Source of the DNA: Ignavibacteria bacterium
GTDB taxonomy: Bacteria > Bacteroidota > Ignavibacteria > Ignavibacteriales > Ignavibacteriaceae
DNA: 5,757 bases
Assembly (NCBI GenBank): GCA_030648225.1
Contig: JAUSIA010000272.1
Span: 1 to 5,757 of the forward strand
Reading direction: 5' to 3'
The notes below the pieces were generated by a model. The model saw nothing but the letters and a program-made list of their open reading frames with translations, had not been told where the DNA came from and ran no database searches. Every line of letters begins with the position of its first letter. Position 1 is the first letter of the stretch. The position numbers and the translations under genes were made by a program. Below are positions 1 to 5,537 of this stretch, one piece after another.

Positions 1-251
1 GGAAATACTTTATCAATCTTCTTAATGAGCTTAAAAAGGATTTTCCTAAAGATATAAAAGATGTAAGAGGTAAAGGTTATATGATTGGTGTGGAGCATTT
101 TTATGAATGCAGCCAGATAGTTGAGAAATTCAGGAAGAGGAGAGTGCTCGTTAACTGTACAAATCAAAATGTAATTAGAATTTTACCACCGCTTATCGCC
201 AGCAAAGAACATATCGATCTTTTTATTTCCGAATACAGAAATATTCTATAG
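1..251 (+). CDS. argD: Acetylornithine/class III aminotransferase, C-terminal fragment
   Basis: This is the last 82 codons of a gene that begins left of the window; the frame opens at base 3 and stops with TAG at 249-251. The product is a PLP-dependent class III aminotransferase, most likely the acetylornithine aminotransferase of arginine synthesis in the cytoplasm. What shows this is the small-domain signature RGKGYMIGVE near fragment residues 23-32, followed by VLVNCTNQNVIRILPPL, which matches the typical ArgD end (LLVN....NVIRLLPPL, then a helix beginning with KEHID). The PLP lysine and the rest of the fold lie outside the window. The sequence cannot separate ArgD from close relatives acting on succinylornithine or N-succinyl-LL-2,6-diaminopimelate. 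It converges with ppx, so a transcription stop is expected in the repeat region just downstream. Confidence 0.85.
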   Translation, partial: KYFINLLNELKKDFPKDIKDVRGKGYMIGVEHFYECSQIVEKFRKRRVLVNCTNQNVIRILPPLIASKEHIDLFISEYRNIL

Positions 252-286
252 AGAATATGTAAATTAGTTCATCAAAAGAATTCACT

Positions 287-370
287 CTTAATCCTACTCT
301 TAGTCATAATCGTAATTGTTTTTTTTCAACTAATCCTGGCCAGATTACGATTAGGATTATGATTACGAAT
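287..370. repeat. Inverted repeat of degenerate 6-bp units between convergent genes
   Basis: The right arm (343-366) is four GATTAN units in a row. The left arm (287-316) is five units of the complementary type, roughly CNTANT. Aligning 293-316 with the reverse complement of 344-367 gives 19 of 24 identities, best at the inner edge (CGTAAT against ATTACG); some mismatches would be G-U pairs in RNA. The loop holds a run of eight T (319-326) and a short palindrome, CTGGCCAG (334-341), flanked by further matching bases. It sits between the 3' ends of argD and ppx, so it could end transcription from both sides, but it does not look like a standard GC-rich terminator. The 6-bp periodicity suggests a replicated intergenic repeat. 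Confidence 0.6.
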
Positions 371-378
371 AATTAATC

Positions 379-1311
379 TTATTGAGATGTTTTAAGAGAA
401 TTTAACCAATTAATAATGGCGCCATACCTGATTCCTTTAGTGCTAACCTTAACTTCATTAATTTTAAGCTTATTCATAATTTCTTTCAGTATTATTGTTC
501 CCGCAAGCAAAACATCTTCACGTCCTTTTACAATTTGGGAATATTTATTCAATATTTCCGCAGAATTTAAATGTGAAAGTTCAATAACAAAATTTTCTAA
601 TTCCTCTATAGTCAAAGTTGAACCTTCAACTATATCCTCATCATAAATTTTTAATTTATGTTTAATGCAGACTAATGTTGTTGGGGTACCAGCTATGGCA
701 ATTGCTGAATCAATATCGTTTACATTTTTTGGTATTTCAGAAAATGTTTTTTGTGAATTAATAATAAAATTTCTTATCTGTTCCGTAGACGGAGGGTCAG
801 AGACCAAGTAATTCTCAGTTCCACTTATAACTCCAATATGAAAACTTTTGCTAAAGAGAATTTCACTTCCTCTGCCATAAATAATTTCAGTACTTCCGCC
901 ACCAATGTCTATTACTAAATACTTTTGGTTATCATTGAATCCACTGATAGCTCCCAGATATGAATATTTGGCTTCTTCCTCTCCTGAAATAACATCTAAC
1001 TCATATCCATATTTCTTCTTTATTTCATTTACAAGTTGAGCTCTGTTTGAAGCAATTCTTAACGCATTGGTTCCTGTTAAAAGAACTTTTTCACATTTGT
1101 GTTTTTTTATTGATTCAGAATATTCAGTCAATATATCAAACATCCTTTTAATATTTTCATCAGGCATTGGATTGCCCTCCTTCAATCCTTTACCTATTCT
1201 TGGAATGCTATGTAAATTTTCTATTACTTTTATTTCACCTGTTTGCAGATTTACATCTGCAATAAGAAGTAATATTGTATTTGTTCCTGTATCTATCGAG
1301 GCAATAGTCAT
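379..1311 (-). CDS. ppx: Ppx/GppA family exopolyphosphatase/pppGpp phosphohydrolase
   Basis: The 310-residue protein belongs to the Ppx/GppA branch of the ASKHA (actin-like ATPase) superfamily, which removes phosphate from inorganic polyphosphate or from pppGpp in the cytoplasm. The motifs appear in order: phosphate-binding loop 1 with IDTGTNT (6-12), GTNALRIASN (80-89), SGEEEA with the probable catalytic glutamate (109-114), phosphate loop 2 with DIGGGSTE (135-142), HIGVISGTE (158-166), AGTPTTL (207-213), GREDVLLAGT (263-272) and VSTKGIRYG (289-297). It is the short two-domain form; the C-terminal HD-like domain of E. coli Ppx is absent, as in many bacteria outside the gamma group. The ATG start lies four codons before loop 1, so a later start is unlikely. 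AGGA lies about 14 bases upstream, too far to be a strong ribosome site. Substrate preference cannot be read from sequence. Confidence 0.9.
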   Translation of the reverse strand: MTIASIDTGTNTILLLIADVNLQTGEIKVIENLHSIPRIGKGLKEGNPMPDENIKRMFDILTEYSESIKKHKCEKVLLTGTNALRIASNRAQLVNEIKKKYGYELDVISGEEEAKYSYLGAISGFNDNQKYLVIDIGGGSTEIIYGRGSEILFSKSFHIGVISGTENYLVSDPPSTEQIRNFIINSQKTFSEIPKNVNDIDSAIAIAGTPTTLVCIKHKLKIYDEDIVEGSTLTIEELENFVIELSHLNSAEILNKYSQIVKGREDVLLAGTIILKEIMNKLKINEVKVSTKGIRYGAIINWLNSLKTSQ

Positions 1312-1331
1312 ATATTTTTTATATTTTCCTG
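1312..1331. promoter_or_regulatory. 20-bp divergent intergenic gap between ppx and the membrane-protein operon
   Basis: Only 20 AT-rich bases separate the two ATG codons on opposite strands. Promoters for both directions must therefore lie partly or wholly inside the opposite coding sequence, or the transcripts have almost no leader. I see no convincing -35/-10 pair. If the right-hand gene instead starts at the second ATG (1350), the gap grows to 38 bp. Confidence 0.3.
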
Positions 1332-1880
1332 ATGAAATTAATTAAACTTATGAAAAATCTTAGCAGGTTTTCCAAATTTCTTTTCTTCATTACCTGTCTA
1401 TCCGGTTCCTTATGGTTGGGCAGCTATATGACAAGATTATTTGTTACTTACCGTTTATTTGAAGAAACTGATTTTATTCTGAAACCATATTACAATACAG
1501 GTAATTTATCGGAAGTCCTGCTAACTCTTCTTCCGGCATTTACATCAACTCTTATTCTATATATTATTTTCTTTCTGTTTTTTATTCTCTTTTTAATATT
1601 TTCAAAGCTTAATCTTAAACAAAATGGATGGCTCTTCATAATTACTTTATTAGTTTTAGTTACATTCCCGTTTGAAGCATATCTTATGAATATTGATTAT
1701 AAAATTGTTTCTCTTGTTAACAGCGAATCTTTCAATCCGAATGATGTTATGGAATTAATAAAAGATCGTTTCAAAATTTTTAACAGTTTTCCGGTAATTG
1801 AAATCTTCTGTTATTTCGCTATAATATTTCTTCTTATTTTCAAACCACTAACTAAAAAAAATCCGGTAAATGAAAATTAA
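1332..1880 (+). CDS. Four-helix membrane protein of unknown function
   Basis: I do not recognise this 182-residue protein. It is an inner-membrane protein with four hydrophobic stretches: about 14-37, 62-90, 99-118 and 153-170. The second is long and very rich in Phe, Ile and Leu. A polar loop of about 34 residues with mixed charge (119-152, including DVMELIKDRFK) separates helices 3 and 4, and the tail is short and basic (KPLTKKN). No catalytic motif is evident. The start could be 1332 or the in-frame ATG at 1350; neither has a clear Shine-Dalgarno sequence, and the second would only shorten the cytoplasmic tip. It is the first gene of the aroQ cluster and its last 11 bases overlap the next gene, so the two are probably co-translated. 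Confidence 0.75.
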   Translation: MKLIKLMKNLSRFSKFLFFITCLSGSLWLGSYMTRLFVTYRLFEETDFILKPYYNTGNLSEVLLTLLPAFTSTLILYIIFFLFFILFLIFSKLNLKQNGWLFIITLLVLVTFPFEAYLMNIDYKIVSLVNSESFNPNDVMELIKDRFKIFNSFPVIEIFCYFAIIFLLIFKPLTKKNPVNEN

Positions 1881-2139
1881 AGAAAAAGAATTTGAAGAAT
1901 TAATCCAGGAATTGAAATCTGTTGCTTTGCAATTGGGAGCAGAGGTACGTTTTGAGAAAGGTGATTTCAAAGGGGGATACTGTATCCTTAAAGAAAATAA
2001 AGTTATTGTTATTAATAAAATGGCGACGCTTCAAAGGAAGGTAATAATTCTCTCTATGGCTTTAAAAGAGTTGGGTGTTGATGAGGTTTATCTTACTCCA
2101 AAACTTCGTGAAGTAATAGATGAAATGGCTGAGACATGA
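1870..2139 (+). CDS. Small conserved-looking protein of unknown function, coupled to aroQ
   Basis: This 89-residue soluble protein has no function I can name. It is a compact alpha/beta sequence: an N-terminal charged helix (1-22), a strand and turn with VRFEKGDFKGGYCILKEN (26-43), a strand VIVINK (45-50), a helix that starts TLQRKVIILSMALKEL (53-68), and a C-terminal LTPKLREVIDEM (75-86). The GDFKGGYC segment followed by a hydrophobic strand ending in NK resembles small uncharacterised proteins that I recall from Bacteroidota/Chlorobiota genomes, but I have not tested this. The start overlaps the previous gene by 11 bases and the stop shares ATGA with aroQ. That arrangement, and a sensible codon pattern throughout, argue for a real gene whose output is tied to its neighbours. 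Confidence 0.75.
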   Translation: MKIKEKEFEELIQELKSVALQLGAEVRFEKGDFKGGYCILKENKVIVINKMATLQRKVIILSMALKELGVDEVYLTPKLREVIDEMAET

Positions 2140-2576
2140 TGAAGATAATCTGCATTAATGGTCCTAACTTAAATCTTCTGGGAAAAAGAGATAAATCTCA
2201 TTATGGAAAGTTTAGTCTATCTAATATTGAATCACTTATTAAAAAAGAATTTCCAAAAATTTCTTTCTCATTCTTTCATTCAAATATTGAAGGTGAAATA
2301 GTAGATGTTATCCAGGATTCATCTTTGAAATATGATGGATTGATAATTAATCCCGGCGGTTATGCTCATACATCCGTAGCAATAAGAGATGCACTTGAGT
2401 TCTGCAGTATTCCCAAAGTTGAAGTTCATTTATCTCACCTTGCAAAAAGGGAAGATTTCAGGCAAAAATTAATAACAGCCTCCTGTTGTGATGGCTATAT
2501 TTCCGGATTCAAAGAAGATGGATATTTAGCTGGTGTTTATTTAATTCAAAAATTAATTAATAAAAAGAAGAATTAA
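2136..2576 (+). CDS. aroQ: Type II 3-dehydroquinate dehydratase
   Basis: AroQ removes water from 3-dehydroquinate to give 3-dehydroshikimate, step three of the shikimate pathway, in the cytoplasm; type II enzymes usually form dodecamers. All the family motifs are present in this 146-residue protein: GPNLNLLGKRD (9-19) with Asn11 and Arg18, catalytic Tyr23 in HYG, SNIEGEIVD (49-57), INPGGYAHTSVAIRDA (71-86) with Asn72 and His78, and EVHLSHLAKREDFR (96-109) with His98 and Arg105. These match the substrate-contacting and catalytic positions of the Mycobacterium tuberculosis enzyme. Its length is normal. The first ATG shares ATGA with the preceding stop; a second ATG directly follows, and either could be used. 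It is unrelated to type I AroD. Confidence 0.96.
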   Translation: MMKIICINGPNLNLLGKRDKSHYGKFSLSNIESLIKKEFPKISFSFFHSNIEGEIVDVIQDSSLKYDGLIINPGGYAHTSVAIRDALEFCSIPKVEVHLSHLAKREDFRQKLITASCCDGYISGFKEDGYLAGVYLIQKLINKKKN

Positions 2577-2578
2577 AA

Positions 2579-3262
2579 TTGATTAAAGCAATTGTCTTTG
2601 ATCTTGATAATACACTAGTTGATTTCATGAAAATGAAACGAAGAGCCATTGAAGAGGCTATCCCTGCAATGATTGATGCAGGTCTAAAAGTTACTTCGGA
2701 AGAAGCAAACAGAATTATTGATGAGATTTACAAAGAACGGGGAATTGAATATCAGCAGGTGTTTGATGTACTGCTTCAAAGAATATTAAACAAAGTTGAT
2801 TATAAAATTCTTTCAGCGGGAATTATTGCTTACAGAAGAGCAAGAGAAGCTTCCCTGATTCCTTACCCGCATGTTTATTCAACATTAAATAATCTTTTAA
2901 AGCTTGGGATAAAAATGGGAGTTTTATCTGATGCTCCCGTTAAAGAAGCCTGGTTAAGAATAGCCTTCCTTAACTTTCAGCATACATTTGATGCTGTGGT
3001 TACTTTTGATGATACGAGAGAAAGGAAACCAAGTCCGGCACCATTTCTAAAAATACTTGAAAGGCTCGAAGTAATTCCTCAGGAAGCTTTGATGGTTGGT
3101 GATTGGGCTGAGAGAGATATACAAGGAGCTAAGAAAGTAGGTATGAAAACAGCTTTTGCAAAATATGGGGATACTTTTAATACTGAACATCATGATGCAG
3201 ATTATGAACTATCAGATATTAGTGTTTTAATAGATATCATCCATAGAGAAAACAAATTATAA
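2579..3262 (+). CDS. HAD-family (subfamily IA) phosphatase with TTG start
   Basis: The 227-residue protein is a magnesium-dependent haloacid dehalogenase-type hydrolase, probably a phosphatase for a small metabolite. Motif I is FDLDNTL (7-13) with nucleophile Asp8 and acid/base Asp10, motif II is the serine of LSDAP (116-120), motif III is Lys150 in RKPSP, and motif IV is VGDWAERD (173-180) with Asp175 and Asp180. A helical cap lies at about 17-95; LSAGIIAYRRARE (78-90) resembles the TIGR02253 group that includes the archaeal phosphatase PH1421. The substrate is unknown. Translation must start at TTG, because motif I begins six residues in and no ATG or GTG fits. AAGAAG at 2566-2571, eight bases upstream, can serve as ribosome site. 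It begins two bases after the aroQ stop, the last member of that cluster. Confidence 0.9.
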   Translation: MIKAIVFDLDNTLVDFMKMKRRAIEEAIPAMIDAGLKVTSEEANRIIDEIYKERGIEYQQVFDVLLQRILNKVDYKILSAGIIAYRRAREASLIPYPHVYSTLNNLLKLGIKMGVLSDAPVKEAWLRIAFLNFQHTFDAVVTFDDTRERKPSPAPFLKILERLEVIPQEALMVGDWAERDIQGAKKVGMKTAFAKYGDTFNTEHHDADYELSDISVLIDIIHRENKL

Positions 3263-3356
3263 GATTATAGTTAAAGTATTTATTTATAAAATTTTGTTGA
3301 TATTGATATTAAACAGTGGATTAATTATTTTTAGTTAAAATTTTTATCAGGATTGG

Positions 3357-3746
3357 ATGAAAGATCTTTCAATTAAAAAGCTTTATTACTCAATTAGTGA
3401 AGTAAGCAAAATAACAGAAATGGAACAATATGTTCTAAGATATTGGGAAACCGAATTTGAGCAGCTAAAACCACAGAAAAACAGAGCCGGGAACAGAATT
3501 TATACAAATAAAGATATTCAGATTATTCTTCAGATTAAAAATCTTTTACGTGAAAAAAAATATACAATTGAAGGGGCTAAAAAGATATTAGCTGACTTTT
3601 CGCCTGAAAAGATTACTGGCGAAGTTGAACCATCATTATTTAACAATTCTCCTTCTGCCTCAACTGTACGGAAAGAAAAACCTTCATTAAAAAAGGATCT
3701 TGAAGAGATTAAAAGTTTTTTAGAAACTATTCATTCAAAGTTATAA
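3357..3746 (+). CDS. MerR-family transcriptional regulator
   Basis: The 129-residue protein has an N-terminal MerR DNA-binding domain. The winged helix-turn-helix covers about 10-50: YYSISEVSKITEMEQYVLRYWE is the helix-turn-helix and LKPQKNRAGNRIYTNKDI the wing and the start of the next helix. A helix at 54-78 (IQIILQIKNLLREKKYTIEGAKKIL) follows, as usual for linking to the dimer coil. Residues 80-110 are polar and probably flexible, and 111-129 form a second charged helix (LKKDLEEIKSFLETIHSKL). There is no metal-binding cysteine or large effector domain, so it is not a classical metal or drug sensor. It resembles the short MerR proteins common in Bacteroidota/Chlorobiota, whose targets I cannot name. 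AGGA lies four bases before the ATG. The 94-base AT-rich gap upstream contains TTGATA twice (3297-3302, 3303-3308), and the gene is probably transcribed on its own. Confidence 0.88.
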   Translation: MKDLSIKKLYYSISEVSKITEMEQYVLRYWETEFEQLKPQKNRAGNRIYTNKDIQIILQIKNLLREKKYTIEGAKKILADFSPEKITGEVEPSLFNNSPSASTVRKEKPSLKKDLEEIKSFLETIHSKL

Positions 3747-3815
3747 AAATAAATTTGGAGCTGTCCAGCAGAGTATTTGCTTCAATAAAATTCTTTTTTC
3801 CTATTTGAACCTGCC

Positions 3816-4829
3816 ATGAAATTTATACTTGTTCTAATTATCAACTTTTTAATTTTTCTTTCATCTGTAACCTGGTCTCAATCAATCCAGAAATTTGCTG
3901 AGATAGGCGATCTTACTCTGATTAATGGTGAAAAAATTATTGATTGCAGAATAGGCTATTGTACTTTTGGCAAATTAAATACTGATAAATCTAATGTTAT
4001 CATTTATCCTTCATGGTTTGAAGGTACTAGTGAATCCATAAGCAGCTTGATTACTAAATACAACTTCATTGATACAACAAAATATTTTATTATTGCTATA
4101 GATGCTTTGGGTAATGGAATATCAACCTCACCATCTAATTATAAAAACGATTTTCCACAAATTACTATTAGAGATATGGTAAATTCGCAATACAAATTCC
4201 TTACAGAGAATTTGGGAATAAAACATATTTATGGTGCAATTGGCGGCTCAATGGGAAGTATGCAGGTTTTGGAATGGGCAGTTGCTTATCCTGATTTTAT
4301 AAATAAAGTTGCTGCATACTTAACAACTCCAAAGATGACTTCCTATGATCTTTTATGGATGAATACTCAACTAAATATGATTGAGTCCTCTAGAAAAAAA
4401 GGAATGAGTGAAAAAGAAATAAGAAAAATCTCAGACATGATAAATGCTATGATTGCACGAACACCAGGTTATATTGTGGAAAATATAAAAGAAGAGGATT
4501 TTCCTTCTTACTTAATTTCTTTTGATAAAGAGGTATCTAAAATATTTACATTAGATGATTATATTGTTCAGCTTAAGGCAATGATGAATCATGATATTTC
4601 ACACAATTATAATGGATCTTTAGAGGAAGTTGTAAAGATTATTAAAGCAAAATTATTCATAATTGTTTCTGAAACAGATATGATGGTTAATCCTGCTGAA
4701 GCATTGAGATTTGCTGAGATTACGAACTGTAAAAAAATGGTTTTAAAGAATAATTGCGGACACCTTGCTGTTACTTGTGAATTAGAGAAAGTCAAATCTG
4801 AAATCAATCGTTTCCTATCTGAGGATTAA
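3816..4829 (+). CDS. Exported alpha/beta hydrolase, homoserine acetyltransferase (MetX)-like
   Basis: The 337-residue protein starts with a probable signal peptide (hydrophobic 3-19, likely cut near S-V-T-W-S-Q, 17-22), so it should act in the periplasm or outside. The rest is an alpha/beta hydrolase of the MetX-like family. FPQITIRDMVNSQ (113-125), LGIKHIYGAIGGSMGSMQVLEWA (133-155) and the end match the family closely. The triad is nucleophile Ser145 in GGSMG, Asp288 in SETDMMVNP and His316 in NCGH. Unlike true homoserine O-acetyltransferases, the segment before residue 106 reads DALGNGISTSPSN instead of the GGCxGTTGPSS loop. With the signal peptide, this argues for an esterase or hydrolase rather than methionine synthesis. 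No good Shine-Dalgarno sequence precedes the ATG. It stands alone, 69 bases after the MerR gene. Confidence 0.85.
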   Translation: MKFILVLIINFLIFLSSVTWSQSIQKFAEIGDLTLINGEKIIDCRIGYCTFGKLNTDKSNVIIYPSWFEGTSESISSLITKYNFIDTTKYFIIAIDALGNGISTSPSNYKNDFPQITIRDMVNSQYKFLTENLGIKHIYGAIGGSMGSMQVLEWAVAYPDFINKVAAYLTTPKMTSYDLLWMNTQLNMIESSRKKGMSEKEIRKISDMINAMIARTPGYIVENIKEEDFPSYLISFDKEVSKIFTLDDYIVQLKAMMNHDISHNYNGSLEEVVKIIKAKLFIIVSETDMMVNPAEALRFAEITNCKKMVLKNNCGHLAVTCELEKVKSEINRFLSED

Positions 4830-4852
4830 TCCTGATAATTATGACTTTTTTT
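4822..4852 (+). terminator. Possible transcription terminator of the hydrolase gene
   Basis: A perfect 12-bp palindrome, AGGATTAATCCT (4822-4833), spans the hydrolase stop codon and is followed after 12 bases by a run of eight T (4845-4852). The stem would be only four pairs once a loop is allowed and the T run is not adjacent, so this is a weak candidate. Confidence 0.25.
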
Positions 4853-4879
4853 TGTAGATTTAATTGAAGAATAAAAATC

Positions 4880-4953
4880 CGGAACGTGGCGCAGCACGGT
4901 AGCGTACCTGAATGGGGTTCAGGTGGTCGTGGGTTCAAATCCCACCGTTCCGA
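4880..4953 (+). tRNA. tRNA-Pro, anticodon GGG
   Basis: The 74 bases fold into a full cloverleaf: acceptor stem 4880-4886 with 4946-4952 (seven perfect pairs), D stem 4889-4892 with 4902-4905, anticodon stem 4907-4911 with 4919-4923, and T stem 4929-4933 with 4941-4945 around the loop TTCAAAT. The anticodon loop is ATGGGGT, giving anticodon GGG at 4914-4916, which reads CCC and CCU proline codons. The 5' C and the G after the anticodon fit bacterial tRNA-Pro. The discriminator base is A4953; CCA is not encoded, since CAA follows, so it must be added by the tRNA nucleotidyltransferase. TTTAAT at 4859-4864 is a plausible -10 box with no clear -35 partner. The opposite strand carries an ORF that should not be read as a gene. 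Confidence 0.97.
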
Positions 4954-4963
4954 CAAAGTACAT

Positions 4964-4990
4964 GGTATAAGGGATAAAGGTATAGGGATA
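4964..4990 (+). repeat. Two near-identical 12/13-bp tandem units before the 88-residue ORF
   Basis: GGTATAAGGGATA (4964-4976) and GGTATAGGGATA (4979-4990) differ by one A and are two bases apart. The second unit contains AGGG at 4984-4987, four bases before the next start codon, so it also supplies the ribosome binding site. Two copies are too few to call a repeat family. Confidence 0.5.
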
Positions 4991-4991
4991 T

Positions 4992-5258
4992 ATGAAGAAG
5001 GTTAAAAAAAATGATAAAGATGAATTACGTAATGAATATAAAAGATCAGATTTCCCAAGGGGATTGGTTAGAGGAAAGTACGTCGAACGGTTAAACAGAT
5101 CATCAAATATTGTTGTACTTAAACCAGATGTCGCTAAAGCATTTCCAAATGAAGAAGCTGTAAATAGTACCCTTGAATCGCTAATCAAAATCGCACAAAA
5201 AACCACACGGCTAACAAGTCCTTCGACCAGAAGTAAGAAAAAACAGTACGGAGCTTAG
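4992..5258 (+). CDS. Small antitoxin-like protein of unknown family
   Basis: The 88-residue basic protein is not a family I can name with certainty. Its middle, SDFPRGLVRGKYVERLNRSSNIVVLKPDVAKAFPNEEAVN (19-58), looks like small proteins I recall as antitoxin-like partners or orphans: a Lys-rich start, a GxVRGKY turn, a strand (NIVVL), then DVAKAFP and a C-terminal helix (EAVNSTLESLIKIAQ). The last 18 residues (TTRLTSPSTRSKKKQYGA) look like an unrelated tail, perhaps from a past frameshift. Good support for expression comes from AGGG four bases before the ATG. It lies 38 bases after tRNA-Pro and 54 bases before the DUF433 gene, so it may be part of the same accessory block. No toxin partner is next to it apart from the decayed DUF5615 gene. 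Confidence 0.65.
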   Translation: MKKVKKNDKDELRNEYKRSDFPRGLVRGKYVERLNRSSNIVVLKPDVAKAFPNEEAVNSTLESLIKIAQKTTRLTSPSTRSKKKQYGA

Positions 5259-5312
5259 CATTTTGGTTTCTGCATAAAATTTAATCTTTCATTTTTTTAG
5301 TAGGGTGTAAGA

Positions 5313-5513
5313 ATGAAATTTACTCGCATAACCGTTCGTTCCGATCAAATAGGTGGAGTTCCTTGTATTCGTGGTTTACAAATTCCTGTTGCAACCGTAA
5401 TTAGAATGGTTGCAAACCATATGACTGAAAAAGAGATTCTAACTGCTTACCCTGACCTTGAACCAGAGGATATACAAGAAGCAATGTTATTTGCTGTCCG
5501 AAGCTGTGCGTGA
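5313..5513 (+). CDS. DUF433 antitoxin-like protein with frameshifted C terminus
   Basis: The open frame gives 66 residues with the DUF433 core: GGVPCIRGLQIPVATVI (14-30), MTEKEILTAYPDLEPEDIQEAMLFA (37-61). DUF433 proteins have a helix-turn-helix-like fold and usually sit just before a DUF5615 PIN-like toxin as its antitoxin. After codon 61 the frame runs into VRSCA and a stop. Moving one base at about 5496 restores SEAVRERQLPITAE up to a TGA at 5539-5541, exactly the ending expected for this family (about 75 residues) and overlapping the next start as ATGA. One extra base at 5496 (or a two-base loss) explains it; a sequencing error cannot be excluded. AGGG lies eight bases before the ATG. The core is intact, so the truncated protein may still fold. 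Confidence 0.85.
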   Translation: MKFTRITVRSDQIGGVPCIRGLQIPVATVIRMVANHMTEKEILTAYPDLEPEDIQEAMLFAVRSCA

Positions 5514-5537
5514 ACGCCAGTTGCCAATAACTGCAGA

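Noticed and set aside
285..370. CRISPR array or riboswitch reading of the 6-bp and 7-bp repeats
   Set aside because: Units are far too short and contiguous for CRISPR repeats and spacers, and the hexamer repeat lies downstream of both flanking genes, not in a leader.
416..1345. Two + strand ORFs (416-646 and 1067-1345) opposite ppx
   Set aside because: Both lie antisense to the clearly recognised Ppx/GppA gene and show no family motif.
3757..3775. Hairpin after the MerR gene around GCTGTCCAGC
   Set aside because: The stem has only about three pairs and no adjacent T run, so it does not support a terminator.
4607..4807. A 66-residue - strand ORF inside the hydrolase gene
   Set aside because: It is antisense to the catalytic C-terminal part of the MetX-like protein and has no recognisable features.
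3816..4829. Naming the MetX-like gene metX (homoserine O-acetyltransferase)
   Set aside because: The signal peptide and the missing GGCxGTTGPSS loop argue against that reaction.
4919..5206. A 95-residue - strand ORF ending in VGFEPTTT
   Set aside because: Its end is the reverse complement of the tRNA-Pro T arm, a well-known false-protein signature, and the rest is antisense to the better supported 88-residue + strand ORF.
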